From Funneliformis mosseae (Eukaryota > Glomeromycota > Glomeromycetes > Glomerales > Glomeraceae), in NCBI GenBank assembly GCA_910592005.1, contig CAJVPP010003042.1:1-12768 (forward strand): 12,768 nt of DNA. Reading direction: 5' to 3'. A program made the position numbers and the translations under genes. Below, in pieces: positions 1 to 8,127 of the stretch; position 1 is the first letter of the stretch; every line of letters starts with the position of its first letter. Under the pieces are notes generated by a model. The model was given only the letters and a program-made list of their open reading frames with translations, had not been told where the DNA came from and ran no database searches.

Positions 1-63
<63 letters not shown>
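1..63. repeat. Poly(A) tract of 63 nt at the window edge
   Basis: The first 63 bases are A without interruption, followed by further A-rich sequence with a short TA run. It is the longest homopolymer in the window. It could be a genuine genomic homopolymer, the tail of a retroposed copy lying to the left, or an assembly edge effect. No retroelement sequence is visible next to it inside the window, so the origin is open. Confidence 0.9.
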
Positions 64-65
<2 letters not shown>

Positions 66-585
66 AAAAATATATATATATTAAAATAAAAAAAAACTAA
101 TATCATGAAAAATAAAATCATATTTTGAAAAAAAAAAAAAAATTAAAAAAAAACTCTTTTACATGGAATTTTGGTTTATACGTGATTAAAAAAATAAAAC
201 GTAAAAAGATTATTTTGTGAAACAAGTAATGTCGAAACGAAATTGCTTGTTAACTTTTTTTTTAGCCCTTTTTTTTTTTTTTTTTTTGGATTTTTTTTTG
301 TTTTGAAATTGACCAATCTTTCTCTATATTTGTTTTTTTTTTTTTTTTTTTTTTTGACGAATTACATACAAACAAACTCATATACAAAGAGGTTAGTAAA
401 TGAAATGTGAAAAGAAAAAAAAAATAAAAAAATAAAACCGCAAAGGATTTGTTGATTACGTTATATTTATATTTTTGATTAATGAAATTATGGGACTACC
501 ATCGTCTTCGTTTTTGTGCAAAAATAAATCAGTCAAAATAGACGTTGATTGATTTTATTTGCTTAAATTTCGCGTTTGATTCTTT

Positions 586-591
586 TTTATT
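586..591 (-). terminator. Candidate polyadenylation signal of the C2H2 gene
   Basis: On the minus strand AATAAA lies about 115 nt after the TAA stop at 705..707. A second AATAAA follows at 554..559. The spacing suits a short 3' untranslated region. AATAAA is frequent by chance in DNA this AT-rich, so this is only a candidate. Confidence 0.45.
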
Positions 592-704
592 GTTGTGATA
601 TTCGCGGTTATGGTTAGGGAAAATTTGCTTAACGCTAAATGTAAAGATGTTTCAATTATTATCCCGTTTGAAAGAAACTTATGTGAACCACCCCAGCCAA
701 ATAT

Positions 705-2329
705 TTAAGAACTCACATTACTCGAATGAATCTTTTGGTGGCGACGAAGGTTACTAACAACAGAAAAATGACGACCACATCCTTCGATTGGACATTTAAA
801 GGCTAAATTAAGGAAAAAAAAAATTAAAGATGAATAATTATTTTCGGGATAGTGATACATTTCACATTGTTCAATTTTCTTTTTTTTTTGGGACGTGTTT
901 GAAAATCAAGGATGATGATCAAAACGATCAAAACGAAAAGGGAATGGATGTTACGTCTGAAAACGCAACGTGATCAATAAAAAAACGGTGCATCAAATAC
1001 GAACGTTTCTCTCCGGTGTGACTGTACATGTGTGTCTGCAACGAACTTGGTCTAGTGAATCTTTTCTGACAGATGTTGCACTTGTACCTCTTGGGAGTGG
1101 ACGATACGGTTTTCGAACTAAAGGTGGTCATCATCGCCTGAGGTGTGGGGACAGATGAAGGTCTCTGTTGTCCTGCAGATGACTTTGGAGAACCGTTTCC
1201 ATTTGAGGCCGGTGGTAAACCCATGCTTCCATTGGAGTATCTTGCAGCAGCCATCGTCATTGGATAATCTTGTGGCGTTGGTGGCATTCCTGGTGGAAAG
1301 CCGGACCCGTGATGTGGCATACCATTTCGATCATAACCTACAGGAGCTTGTCCGTAATAATTCATCGGAGAAGCAGTATTTGGACCGTTAGGTTTTATCA
1401 TACTAGGTTCACTAAAGAAAGTGGGATCTATAGCCCTTTCATCAAAACCTTTTGGTTGTTTTCCGGAATGATAAGAACCGAAAGGGAATGGGGATGTCCC
1501 ACTCCAATTTTCGGAATTTGCATCACCTGTAGTAGCTTCTATAAAGTGATATATTTTTTTTATTTTTTTAAAAAAAAAAAGGATTAATTAGCGAAAAATT
1601 TAAGGAAATTTTACGATGCAAGGATAAAATTTACATGACGCTTACCATTTCCTGGGGTTAGGTATGCCGTGGTGGTTGGTGCTGTAGATGCGGGATACGA
1701 AGCTGAAGCATATCTAACCGAACAATTAGAGAAAAAAGTTAATTGTTGTAAAGAATGCAATGATCATGAAAAAAAAAATTTGATCTCCCGTCGTAGCGCC
1801 TTTATTTTTTTTTTTTTTTTGCGACTTATAAATATTAAACATACGTTGTAGGAGTGGTAGGATACGTTTCGTGACTTCCGTGTCCTCCATGTCCTCCACT
1901 AATGGTCACCGGTTTGGTATCATGCAAGTCAGAGAAAGATGGGGGAGAAGAAGTTGTAGCTTGACTAGTACTCTCTGTCATCATTCCGTTGTTCAAGTTG
2001 ATATGTTCAGCCGAATCGTAAGAGTCTACGCAAGGAGAAGGATAATCAGTAGCGGGAATATAAATTTCTGGTTGATGAATTTGTTCTTGTGGTGATTGAA
2101 AGACTTTATGATATGGCGAACTATTATTGAAGACTTGTCGTTGAGCGTAAGCTAATGAAACGGCTTTTCTAGGAGAGGAAGGTGAAGGTGGAGAATCAAA
2201 AGAATTAGAACTACTTGTTTGAGTCAAAGTTATTGGTATAACTTGTTGATATGGTTGATTTAATTGATGTTGAAGTGAGAAATGATTGTACGAGGAATCA
2301 AGAGACGGAAAATTATTAAAGGAATTCAT
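705..2329 (-). CDS. C2H2 zinc-finger transcription factor, two C-terminal fingers, 4 exons
   Basis: Probable DNA-binding nuclear regulator. Exons: complement of 2329..1845, 1713..1646, 1538..1005 and 802..705 (1185 nt, 394 aa). All introns are GT..AG (131, 107 and 202 nt) and their phases match. Residues 1-335 are low-complexity Ser/Pro/Thr/Gln/Gly-rich sequence, typical of a disordered activation region, with no other domain seen. Finger 1 is C338-C341-H354-H358 (x2, x12, x3 spacing) and finger 2 is C366-C371-H384-H388 (x4, x12, x3). They are joined by a canonical TGEKP linker that the last intron splits. Helix residues at -1/3/6 are R/S/T in finger 1 and V/N/R in finger 2. The chosen start begins MNSFNNFPSL; the frame is open for 15 codons upstream but these look like AT-rich leader. 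The protein ends 6 residues after finger 2. Target genes cannot be read from sequence. The fold is certain; orthology to a named factor is not claimed. Confidence 0.9.
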
Positions 2330-2979
2330 AATAAAGCGAGTAATAAAAATAAATGAATATAACGAATACAACAAATTTTTTTTTTTTGACGATTTATAAA
2401 AATAAATATTTGAAGAAAAAAAAAAAAAAAAAAAAACCCCCAGGTTGAAATGATAAAACTGTCAAAGGGTAAGGTAAGGAAGGTATTTATAATAAAATAA
2501 AGGTAAGATAAACAACCGTAGATAATAACCAAAAAGATTCAAATCAATTCATTTAAGGAAGAAAATTGTTAGTTATCCCAGGAGCACATGTATAATTTTT
2601 TTTTTAAAAAATAAATTCATTTACCTTTATGCTTTATATCTTATGGTTTTTATTCCAAACCGGCGACATTAACAATTTGTAAAACTCGGATTCAAAAAGA
2701 GAACAACACAAACCTATAAAAAAATACGATAACTAAAGTGAAGTATTTATAACTAACAGTCGGGAAAAGGGAAAAAAATGAATTGTTGTTGATTCGGATA
2801 ATGATGGAGCAAATTTATTGTGGTGTTGTTATTTGATGACGAATGTTGTTGTTGTTGTTCAGTTGTATGCGTAGCAAGTAGTACTTTAATAGTTTGTACG
2901 TGAGCCTATTTGAGTTTATACTAAATATGTAATAATTTTAATAATATAATTATTAAATAAAGTAATGGTCGACGATAAC

Positions 2980-2981
<2 letters not shown>

Positions 2982-3018
<37 letters not shown>

Positions 3019-3023
3019 TTTTT
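2982..3023. repeat. A33 followed by T9
   Basis: Thirty-three A are followed directly by nine T. The junction is self-complementary and could form a short hairpin in either strand. Blocks of this type recur through the spacers and introns of this window. Confidence 0.9.
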
Positions 3024-3103
3024 CTGCTAACTGTTAGAAAATATTACGCTTACAGTACGGCAACATAAATATCACCTGACGGATATACACAAAATATAAT
3101 TTA

Positions 3104-3122
3104 ATATATATATATATATATA
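3104..3122. repeat. (AT)n microsatellite
   Basis: A run of alternating A and T of about 19 nt, followed by a run of A. It is a simple repeat in spacer DNA. Confidence 0.9.
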
Positions 3123-3347
3123 AAAAAAAAAAAAGATATTTGTTTACTTGGGATTGTCAAAGAAAATGATTTTTTTAAAAAATTTGGGCGACACAAACTA
3201 TTAAGAGAGTGCTGCAAAGAGCGCGGGAGGAGAGGATGTGGGATAATAGTCCTTTTTATTTAAAAAAAAATTTTTTTTTTGTTTTCTTTGCAGACACAAA
3301 TAAATGAACTGACAAATAAGCGCAAACAGGTTTTTTATTTACTAAAC

Positions 3348-3767
3348 CTGGAAGAGTTATAATTGTGTACTGGTTTGGCGATAGGACCAACGCAGAGTCA
3401 TCATCAAACCGACTGGAAAGCAAAACAAAAAAGTGAAGAATTGAATAATAAAGACAAGATCATAACAAAGACATAACCCAGATTCCCACTTCTGGATTAA
3501 TGCTCTACATGAGAATATCTTTAAAGATGATTTTTTGTTGTCTTTTTTTTTTTAAAAAAATGTAAATAATTGAAACTTTTTTTTTTTTTCTGTGGGGTAA
3601 CGAAAAGAAGCAAGGTTACACGACCATATATGCATAAAACGGGTTGGTATTTTTTTTTTTTTCTTTTTTTTTTTTTTTTGTTGGTACCTGCATCAACAGG
3701 AATAAAAGGTAATCCGTTCAAAAAAGTTTGACTGATTTCTTTTTCTGGGTTCAATGACCAAATGATG
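3348..3767 (-). CDS. Possible exon cluster of an unrecognised protein (weak)
   Basis: Three minus-strand pieces can be joined with consistent phase: 3767..3688, 3502..3478 and 3412..3348. Piece 1 encodes a stretch containing LNPEKEISQTFLNGLPFIPV and ends at CAG|GTACC. Piece 2 is a 25-nt microexon (ALIQKWESG). Piece 3, after a good pyrimidine-rich acceptor (TTGCTTTCCAG), encodes RFDDDSALVLSPNQYTIITL. The residue mix is protein-like, but I do not recognise the family, I find no start codon, and the acceptors of pieces 1 and 2 are poor. The opposite strand is also open near 3294-3360 (TQINELTNKRKQ...). It may be part of a gene, a decayed gene, or chance. Confidence 0.22.
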
Positions 3768-3882
3768 CTTTACATAACATCATTTATTTTGTATCGTACA
3801 TTATTTAAAAGGAATTGCATAATAATTTATGTGATTTATATTATACTGATTATTGATAAATCTAAGATAATATTCTATACAG

Positions 3883-4080
3883 GAACAAATAAATGATTTC
3901 ACTCCCGATATGCATCTACAGAAAAATGAGATTCTATTGAACTTATCGGAGAAATATTTCAAAAAAAGGTATGATACCTATGAAATTTACCGAAAAGGTA
4001 ACCGTAGCGTCGCACAACGAGAAGAGAGATCAAAAGAACCTTTTCAACAAAAAGCGTTCAATTGGAAAATAACATGTTGA
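3883..4080 (+). other. Open coding-like stretch after a splice-acceptor-like site (weak)
   Basis: A TTCTATACAG acceptor-like site is followed by 65 codons without a stop, starting EQINDFTPDMHLQKNEILL and ending NWKITC before TGA at 4078..4080. The composition is charged and protein-like, and local GC (about 44% in the middle) is above the surrounding spacer. A GTATGA donor-like site lies inside at 3969. I recognise no family and cannot link it to a start codon or to the next stretch in phase. The minus strand here is also partly open, so strand and coding status are uncertain. Confidence 0.18.
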
Positions 4081-4130
4081 AGTTCTTAAACAAGGTTGTA
4101 TTCTCATGTCACGTGCTTTAATCCTCACAG

Positions 4131-4283
4131 GAAATCAAGATCTCTCGTCCTCATCCGACTTATGTCCGTAGAATGATGACAGACGATTTCTTTATTTGGT
4201 GCGCGCGTACTTTTAATATCATCGTGATTTGTAATTATTTAAGACGATATAAGGTTTGTCATGTAACATTGCATCTGTTATAA
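4131..4283 (+). other. Open coding-like stretch with raised GC (weak)
   Basis: After a CCTCACAG acceptor-like site the plus strand is open for 50 codons, beginning EIKISRPHPTYVRRMMTDDF and ending before TAA. GC over the first 90 bases is about 43%, well above the spacer. The minus strand over the same bases is also open and protein-like (it contains KSTRAPNKEIVCHHSTDI) and ends at a GTGAGG donor-like site. I cannot decide the strand and recognise no family. It may be an isolated exon or a gene remnant. Confidence 0.18.
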
Positions 4284-5076
4284 AGAACCTGATTGTGGAA
4301 TGTTGTATAATGTGTAAAGCTTCATGCGTGAATGCGTGAACGTGTGGAAAAGCTAAAGACCTTAATTTGCTAAAGTTTTGATTTTTCAGTAAAGCTTTTT
4401 TTTTTTTGTGACCGAAATCATAAGATTGGTTCCATCCGAAAATTTACTTTATAGTACATATATATATTTAATAATATTAAATAATAGGTGATTAAATTTA
4501 GTAAATTCCAAACCATGCGCCACATTCCCGTATTACACAAATGAAACCCTGTCAAACATCTCACCAATTTCAAAAACCTGCTTTTTATCTTCATAATAAT
4601 TCCCTTTTACGTTTCAATGTTTACTGATTGTTTGAAAAAAAATCTTGATTCTAATTTTACGGTTACCAGGAAAGAAAAAAAAAAAATTGCCATGATTTAA
4701 AAAAAAGTGGAATGGAAAGCTTATCGACGAACCTTTATTATTATTTTTTCTTTTCGATTTTGATTTCGATTTTGACAACTTTTGACGAAATGGTTTCAAC
4801 GATCTTACACAAGGCATTCATTCTGTACGATAATATTTATGCGCGAAACATTTAATCCTGCATAAATTCACGATCTAATATAATATAATCAATTTTTTTT
4901 TTTATCCCATGGTAAATATTTGGTAAAAACAAAAAAAAAATTTTCATGATTATCAAATGATGATTGGTTACGTGAAAGAAACTATGACACGATAGATTTA
5001 TGTGAAGATTACATACTATTAACCTTATCGTTTGACCTTTTGACCTTTCTTCGTACCCTGATATTTTTGTCATTGT
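4284..5076. other. Spacer with no supported gene
   Basis: AT-rich sequence with A/T homopolymers. Short open frames occur on both strands, for example a Ser/Lys-rich one on the minus strand near 4740-4817 and one near 4985-5073. They lack consistent exon structure and run into poly-Lys or poly-Phe from homopolymers, so I do not call them. Confidence 0.5.
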
Positions 5077-5168
5077 TCATCTAACTTCCTCCAGCGTTGA
5101 TTCATTTTCCCTTGGCAAACTTGTTTCGGGTAAATGAATCTTTCTCCCCTCCCAAAATTGTAAAGAAT
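5077..5168 (-). CDS. Possible 3'-terminal exon of an unrecognised protein (weak)
   Basis: A TAACTTTGCAG acceptor is followed on the minus strand by 29 codons and a TGA at 5077..5079. The peptide reads SLQFWEGRKIHLPETSLPRE and then NESTLEEVR. It is polar and protein-like and would fit a final coding exon with phase-1 entry. A second frame of the same stretch is also open for 31 codons. No partner exon could be connected with certainty; the next coding-like material upstream is at 5497..5747. No family is recognised. Confidence 0.22.
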
Positions 5169-5496
5169 CTGCAAAGTTACACTACATAGATTTTGTGATC
5201 GAGAAAAAACTATCAAATGCTTTTATGCACGGTCTTGTGGCTTTTTGATATATATAAAAAAAAAGGAAAGAAAAAATTTTTTTTTTTTTAAAATTAAATT
5301 TAATAAGTATCTTGTTATCATTAAAAATTTAATTTAATTTTTAATTACTTAATATATATCTATGACTCGTTTATCCATTTATGTATAAATCTGTGGTACG
5401 GTTCTTTATCGTGAGTAAAAAACATCTGCATACAAAAAAATGATAATAACGCAATATTTATCTCTCGTTAATCCATGCCATAAATGATTCCTTACT

Positions 5497-5747
5497 TTAT
5501 GCAATTTCCGGTTGAAAATTGATTTCATGAGCTAGTTTTTTGATCACACGCTTTTTAGCGTCGCATATTCCGTAACTCTTCCCCGCTCTTTTTTTTTTTA
5601 TTTTAAAGAAATCTTTCAAACATAAAAAAAAAATATTTGTGGATTTTGTTTTACAGAGATAAAAAAAAAATATATATAATTCCATCATTTCATCATCATC
5701 ATCAAATGATTTTCCATGTCTGAGTATCATTGAACCGATGAGAGTAC
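5497..5747 (-). CDS. Possible C-terminal coding segment of an unrecognised protein (weak)
   Basis: On the minus strand the frame is open for 83 codons from 5747 to the TAA at 5497..5499. The first part reads TLIGSMILRHGKSFDDDDEM, the last part KSYGICDAKKRVIKKLAHEI then NFQPEIA. The middle is rich in Phe and Lys from A/T runs and may be a 44-nt intron (donor GTAAAA near 5655, acceptor GAAAG near 5612). The Asp run comes from a CATCAT repeat. An overlapping alternative starts at MKSIFNRKLHK, with a strong GTAAGG donor just after the stop of the first frame, and joins MFFTHDKEPYHRFIHKWINE across a normal 70-nt intron. Both cannot be right. It lies about 240 nt beyond the carrier gene. No family is recognised. 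Confidence 0.25.
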
Positions 5748-5889
5748 CTTAAAAGATCATTAGCAATGAGAGATTAAGAACAATGGAATTTATAAATTGG
5801 GATTGAATGCATGTTGCGATAATGCAATATCTTTTCCTTAAAAATTATCATATTCCCCAAACCATTTCGCGAATTTCGTTATAGTTTAA

Positions 5890-5895
5890 TTTATT
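5890..5895 (-). terminator. Candidate polyadenylation signal of the carrier gene
   Basis: AATAAA on the minus strand about 100 nt after the TGA stop at 5992..5994. The spacing is right for a fungal 3' untranslated region, but such hexamers are common by chance here. Confidence 0.45.
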
Positions 5896-5991
5896 CTTAA
5901 TTCGTCTTGTTATGACGAACATTACCATAAATGGTAAAATTATGTCACCCAACCTGAATTTTGGCCATGAACCTAGATCAAATCGATGATT

Positions 5992-7410
5992 TCAGATAAC
6001 GCGTTTCCGTAATGCCAAAAATGCAACGGTGTACTTGAACAAAACCTCCTTGTACATAAACAAAAATGCAGCCGTTAAAACAGATTGAAGTAATTTTGAT
6101 GTGATCCCCTTGTAAAGACCCCCATAACCTTCATTTGCAATAATCTTTTGAAGCCCATCCCATGTACTCTTGTAACGTGCACTTTCTTGTGAAGATTGAC
6201 GCAACTGCATGCGTGATTTAATAACGCTACAATTCATTACCAAAAGGGGGAGGAAAGTAAATATATTGTTTTCTTATCATCATGAATCATAAAATAAAAA
6301 AATATATATATTTTTTTTTTATATTGAACTTACATGTAAGGATAAGTAGAACCGGTAGCGACAAGTTTACTAATGGCACCCAATAGGAAAAAGTCCAAAT
6401 TTCCCAACTTTTTCATTTTTTCTATTCGAGATTTTATTTGTTCAAATACGGTGTATTGGATAATTGGATTAATCACCAAAATGAGGGCAGGGATGATACC
6501 TTGCCAGAAGGATTTAAACCCATCTTCGTTGATAATTTTCAAGATCGTCGCGATGGTTCCCAACTTTTTTGGTTTTGTTTTTTCGCTCTCATCTTCATCC
6601 AAAGATACTTTGCGTGTCGTCATTCGAGTCTTAAATTAATTCAAGTTTAGCCTTTTTTTCAATAAAATTCATGAGGAGGATAAAATAAAAATAAAATAAA
6701 ATAAAATATTTGGATTTAATTTAATCATTCACTTAAAACTTACATTCACCACCCAAATTGGATTTGTGACCAAGACTGTAGCTGAACCGGCTATTGTTCC
6801 AGCCATTATGGATTCCACGACCGACATTGGACGGTTGCCTTTTTCAAACATTTTCTTTGTAGTCTCATAAAAATAATAGTAAATTCCTAATGAGGAAAAC
6901 TGAATTAATACATCAAAATTTTTTTTTTTCGCAAAGAGAGTGAATACACATACCATTTGTCACTGCAATCCCGAATATGGCAGAATTTAACCCTCTGTAT
7001 TAAAAATATCAGAAATGTTGTATAAACGCACGACCTATGGATCAAAATAGTACAAATAAAATTATATTAAAAAGGTCAATCCTTACGAGTATAACCCACT
7101 AATGCCTTCATTATTAAAAATCTTGACGACAGCATCCCATCCTCCCTAAGGAATTGAACTTAATAAAAATGATATCTTCAAATGAACTGAATATTATAAA
7201 TAAAAAATTACTTTATATGCATCGCTTTCTTTTGTGTCTTTTTGCACCTGGAGACGAGAACTAACTGTAATCAATGGATAAGTCAAAATCATAGATATGA
7301 TACCACCACCGGCACCTAAAGATTCAAGAATATTCAGTCAATAATGGGAAAAAATCTAGGTCGTTTAATTATTACATACCGCTAATAGCATGGGCAACAT
7401 TGTCCGACAT
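5992..7410 (-). CDS. Mitochondrial-carrier-family protein, peroxisomal nucleotide/NAD carrier type, 7 exons
   Basis: Membrane exchanger, predicted to carry adenine nucleotides or NAD/CoA-type cofactors across the peroxisomal membrane. Exons: complement of 7410..7380, 7315..7212, 7145..7087, 6994..6954, 6886..6744, 6629..6334 and 6226..5992 (909 nt, 302 aa, normal for the family). All six introns are GT..AG (64-114 nt) and phases agree. Three carrier repeats are visible with signature positions P24-L-I-T-V-S-S-R31, P121-I-W-V-V-N-T-R128 and P223-Y-I-V-I-K-S-R230. The forms NPIWVVNTRM and YPxxxIKSR, and the C-terminal GLYKGITSKLLQSVLTAAF, point to the PMP34/PMP47/ANT1/plant PXN branch rather than to ADP/ATP carriers of mitochondria. 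The first two signatures lack the usual acidic and basic residues. The N-terminus is short with no presequence. Substrate and location are inferred from family. It is divergent to the coiled-coil gene at 8851. Confidence 0.93.
6681..6707. repeat. (TAAAA)n pentanucleotide repeat inside an intron
   Basis: About five imperfect copies of TAAAA (one of them with an extra A) lie in the fifth intron of the carrier gene, 6743..6630 on the minus strand. It is a simple repeat with no coding effect. Confidence 0.8.
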
Positions 7411-7434
7411 TATTAAAAATGATTTTTCAAATAG

Positions 7435-7462
7435 AAAAAAAAAAAATTTTTTTTTTTTTTTT
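7435..7462. repeat. A12/T16 palindromic homopolymer block
   Basis: Twelve A directly followed by sixteen T, 25 nt upstream of the carrier start codon. It can pair with itself, and it may be a rigid nucleosome-excluding poly(dA:dT) element in the promoter; that role is inference from known behaviour of such tracts. Confidence 0.85.
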
Positions 7463-7682
7463 CAGTCATCAGAACACAAAAAATCAAGTTGATCAATCAC
7501 CATCAAATTTTGTTTGTGCCACCGTAAAAAATCTTACCATCGGTGGTTGATAGATTAAAAACTTGTAATGACAAAAAATTCGTTGAAATTATCTGCGAAT
7601 TGCAAAATTTTCCGATTTTCTTGACACATACTTGAAATACGAAAAGTCTTATGCAGATTATACCGGATGTTGAAAAGGAGCT

Positions 7683-7799
7683 ATGGTAATATTGGTGGAT
7701 CATCGCAAATCTTTTGAACACGGGGAAAAGTTAATTCCACGTGATCATGTTAAAGTCATCGTCTACGACGCGAGCGGGCAAAGTTTTTTTTTTTTTTAG
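7683..7799 (+). other. Short protein-like open frame (weak)
   Basis: A 38-codon ATG frame reads MVILVDHRKSFEHGEKLIPR, then DHVKVIVYDASGQS, and ends in four Phe from a T14 run before TAG. The part before the T run looks like real protein. The T run plus TAG resembles a splice acceptor, so the stop may only be apparent. No donor or partner exon could be placed and I recognise no family. The minus strand over 7503..7721 is also open. Confidence 0.15.
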
Positions 7800-7808
7800 A
7801 CGCGATAT

Positions 7809-8012
7809 CTAAAAGAAAAGAATTGACCTTATTTTATCAATTTTTTTTTCATTTTCAAGACTCAAAACGTTTACTGGTGATAGTATAGACGCGTATCTGC
7901 AACCTAGTCTTTCCTTTGGATGCCAGATATAACGATACACAACAGCGTATTCAAACCATGAAACCCTCAAAGTAGAGATACGTTTGCCAAAGTCAACAAA
8001 TTTGACATGCAT
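7809..8012 (-). other. Protein-like open frame of 67 codons (weak)
   Basis: An ATG frame on the minus strand starts MHVKFVDFGKRISTLRVSWF and continues with an aromatic-rich stretch before a Lys/Ile-rich end produced by A/T runs. It has no recognised motif. The plus strand of the same bases is open for about 24 codons too. It could be an exon, a relic or chance; its position inside the divergent promoter region argues for caution. Confidence 0.18.
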
Positions 8013-8127
8013 GTAAGATACAAATATTTAATCATCACAAACAATACCCATTTCCCCGGTAAAATCTCATTATTACCCTCTTGAAAACTTTTAACACTAA
8101 TTTTATTTTCTCGCATTAATTTCACCC

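Larger units (their letters stand above)
1..704. other. 3' flank of the zinc-finger gene, homopolymer-rich, no gene seen
   Basis: Apart from the poly(A) edge this stretch holds long T runs (about 269-287 and 333-355) and A-rich patches. On the minus strand it contains the 3' untranslated region of the C2H2 gene that ends at 705. I found no open frame with protein-like composition on either strand, and no RNA gene. Confidence 0.6.
2330..3290. other. Upstream flank of the C2H2 gene, no gene seen
   Basis: This stretch should hold the promoter and 5' untranslated region of the zinc-finger gene, which reads leftward from 2329. It has A/T homopolymers, a short GTT repeat near 2845-2857, a 33-A/9-T block and a TA microsatellite. 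I see no convincing TATA or initiator and no coding frame. Short upstream ATG frames are present on the minus strand but cannot be assigned a role. Confidence 0.5.

Noticed and set aside
970..1587. Three plus-strand open frames across 970..1587
   Set aside because: They are antisense shadows of the third exon of the minus-strand zinc-finger gene, whose frame is fixed by two C2H2 fingers and consistent splice phases.
1669..2095. Plus-strand open frames over 1669..1851 and 1871..2095
   Set aside because: Antisense of exons 1 and 2 of the same zinc-finger gene; the first ends in poly-Phe from a T run.
2330..2374. Longer N-terminus of the zinc-finger protein from an upstream in-frame codon at 2374
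   Set aside because: The extra 15 codons begin at TTG, are AT-rich and hydrophobic, unlike the Ser/Gln-rich domain; the ATG at 2329 fits better.
3521..3680. Continuation of the minus-strand frame below 3688 as poly-Lys protein
   Set aside because: It is translated A homopolymer after a GTACC donor-like site; more likely intron or spacer.
4110..4115. CACGTG palindrome as a regulatory site
   Set aside because: A 6-mer in unassigned sequence with no gene start nearby; expected by chance at this length scale.
4614..4817. Ser/Lys-rich minus-strand frame
   Set aside because: KSKSKSK arises from a simple repeat and the rest from A/T runs; no splice or family support.
6373..6650. Two plus-strand open frames over the carrier
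   Set aside because: Antisense of exon 6 of the carrier gene, which is fixed by carrier-family motifs and in-phase splicing.
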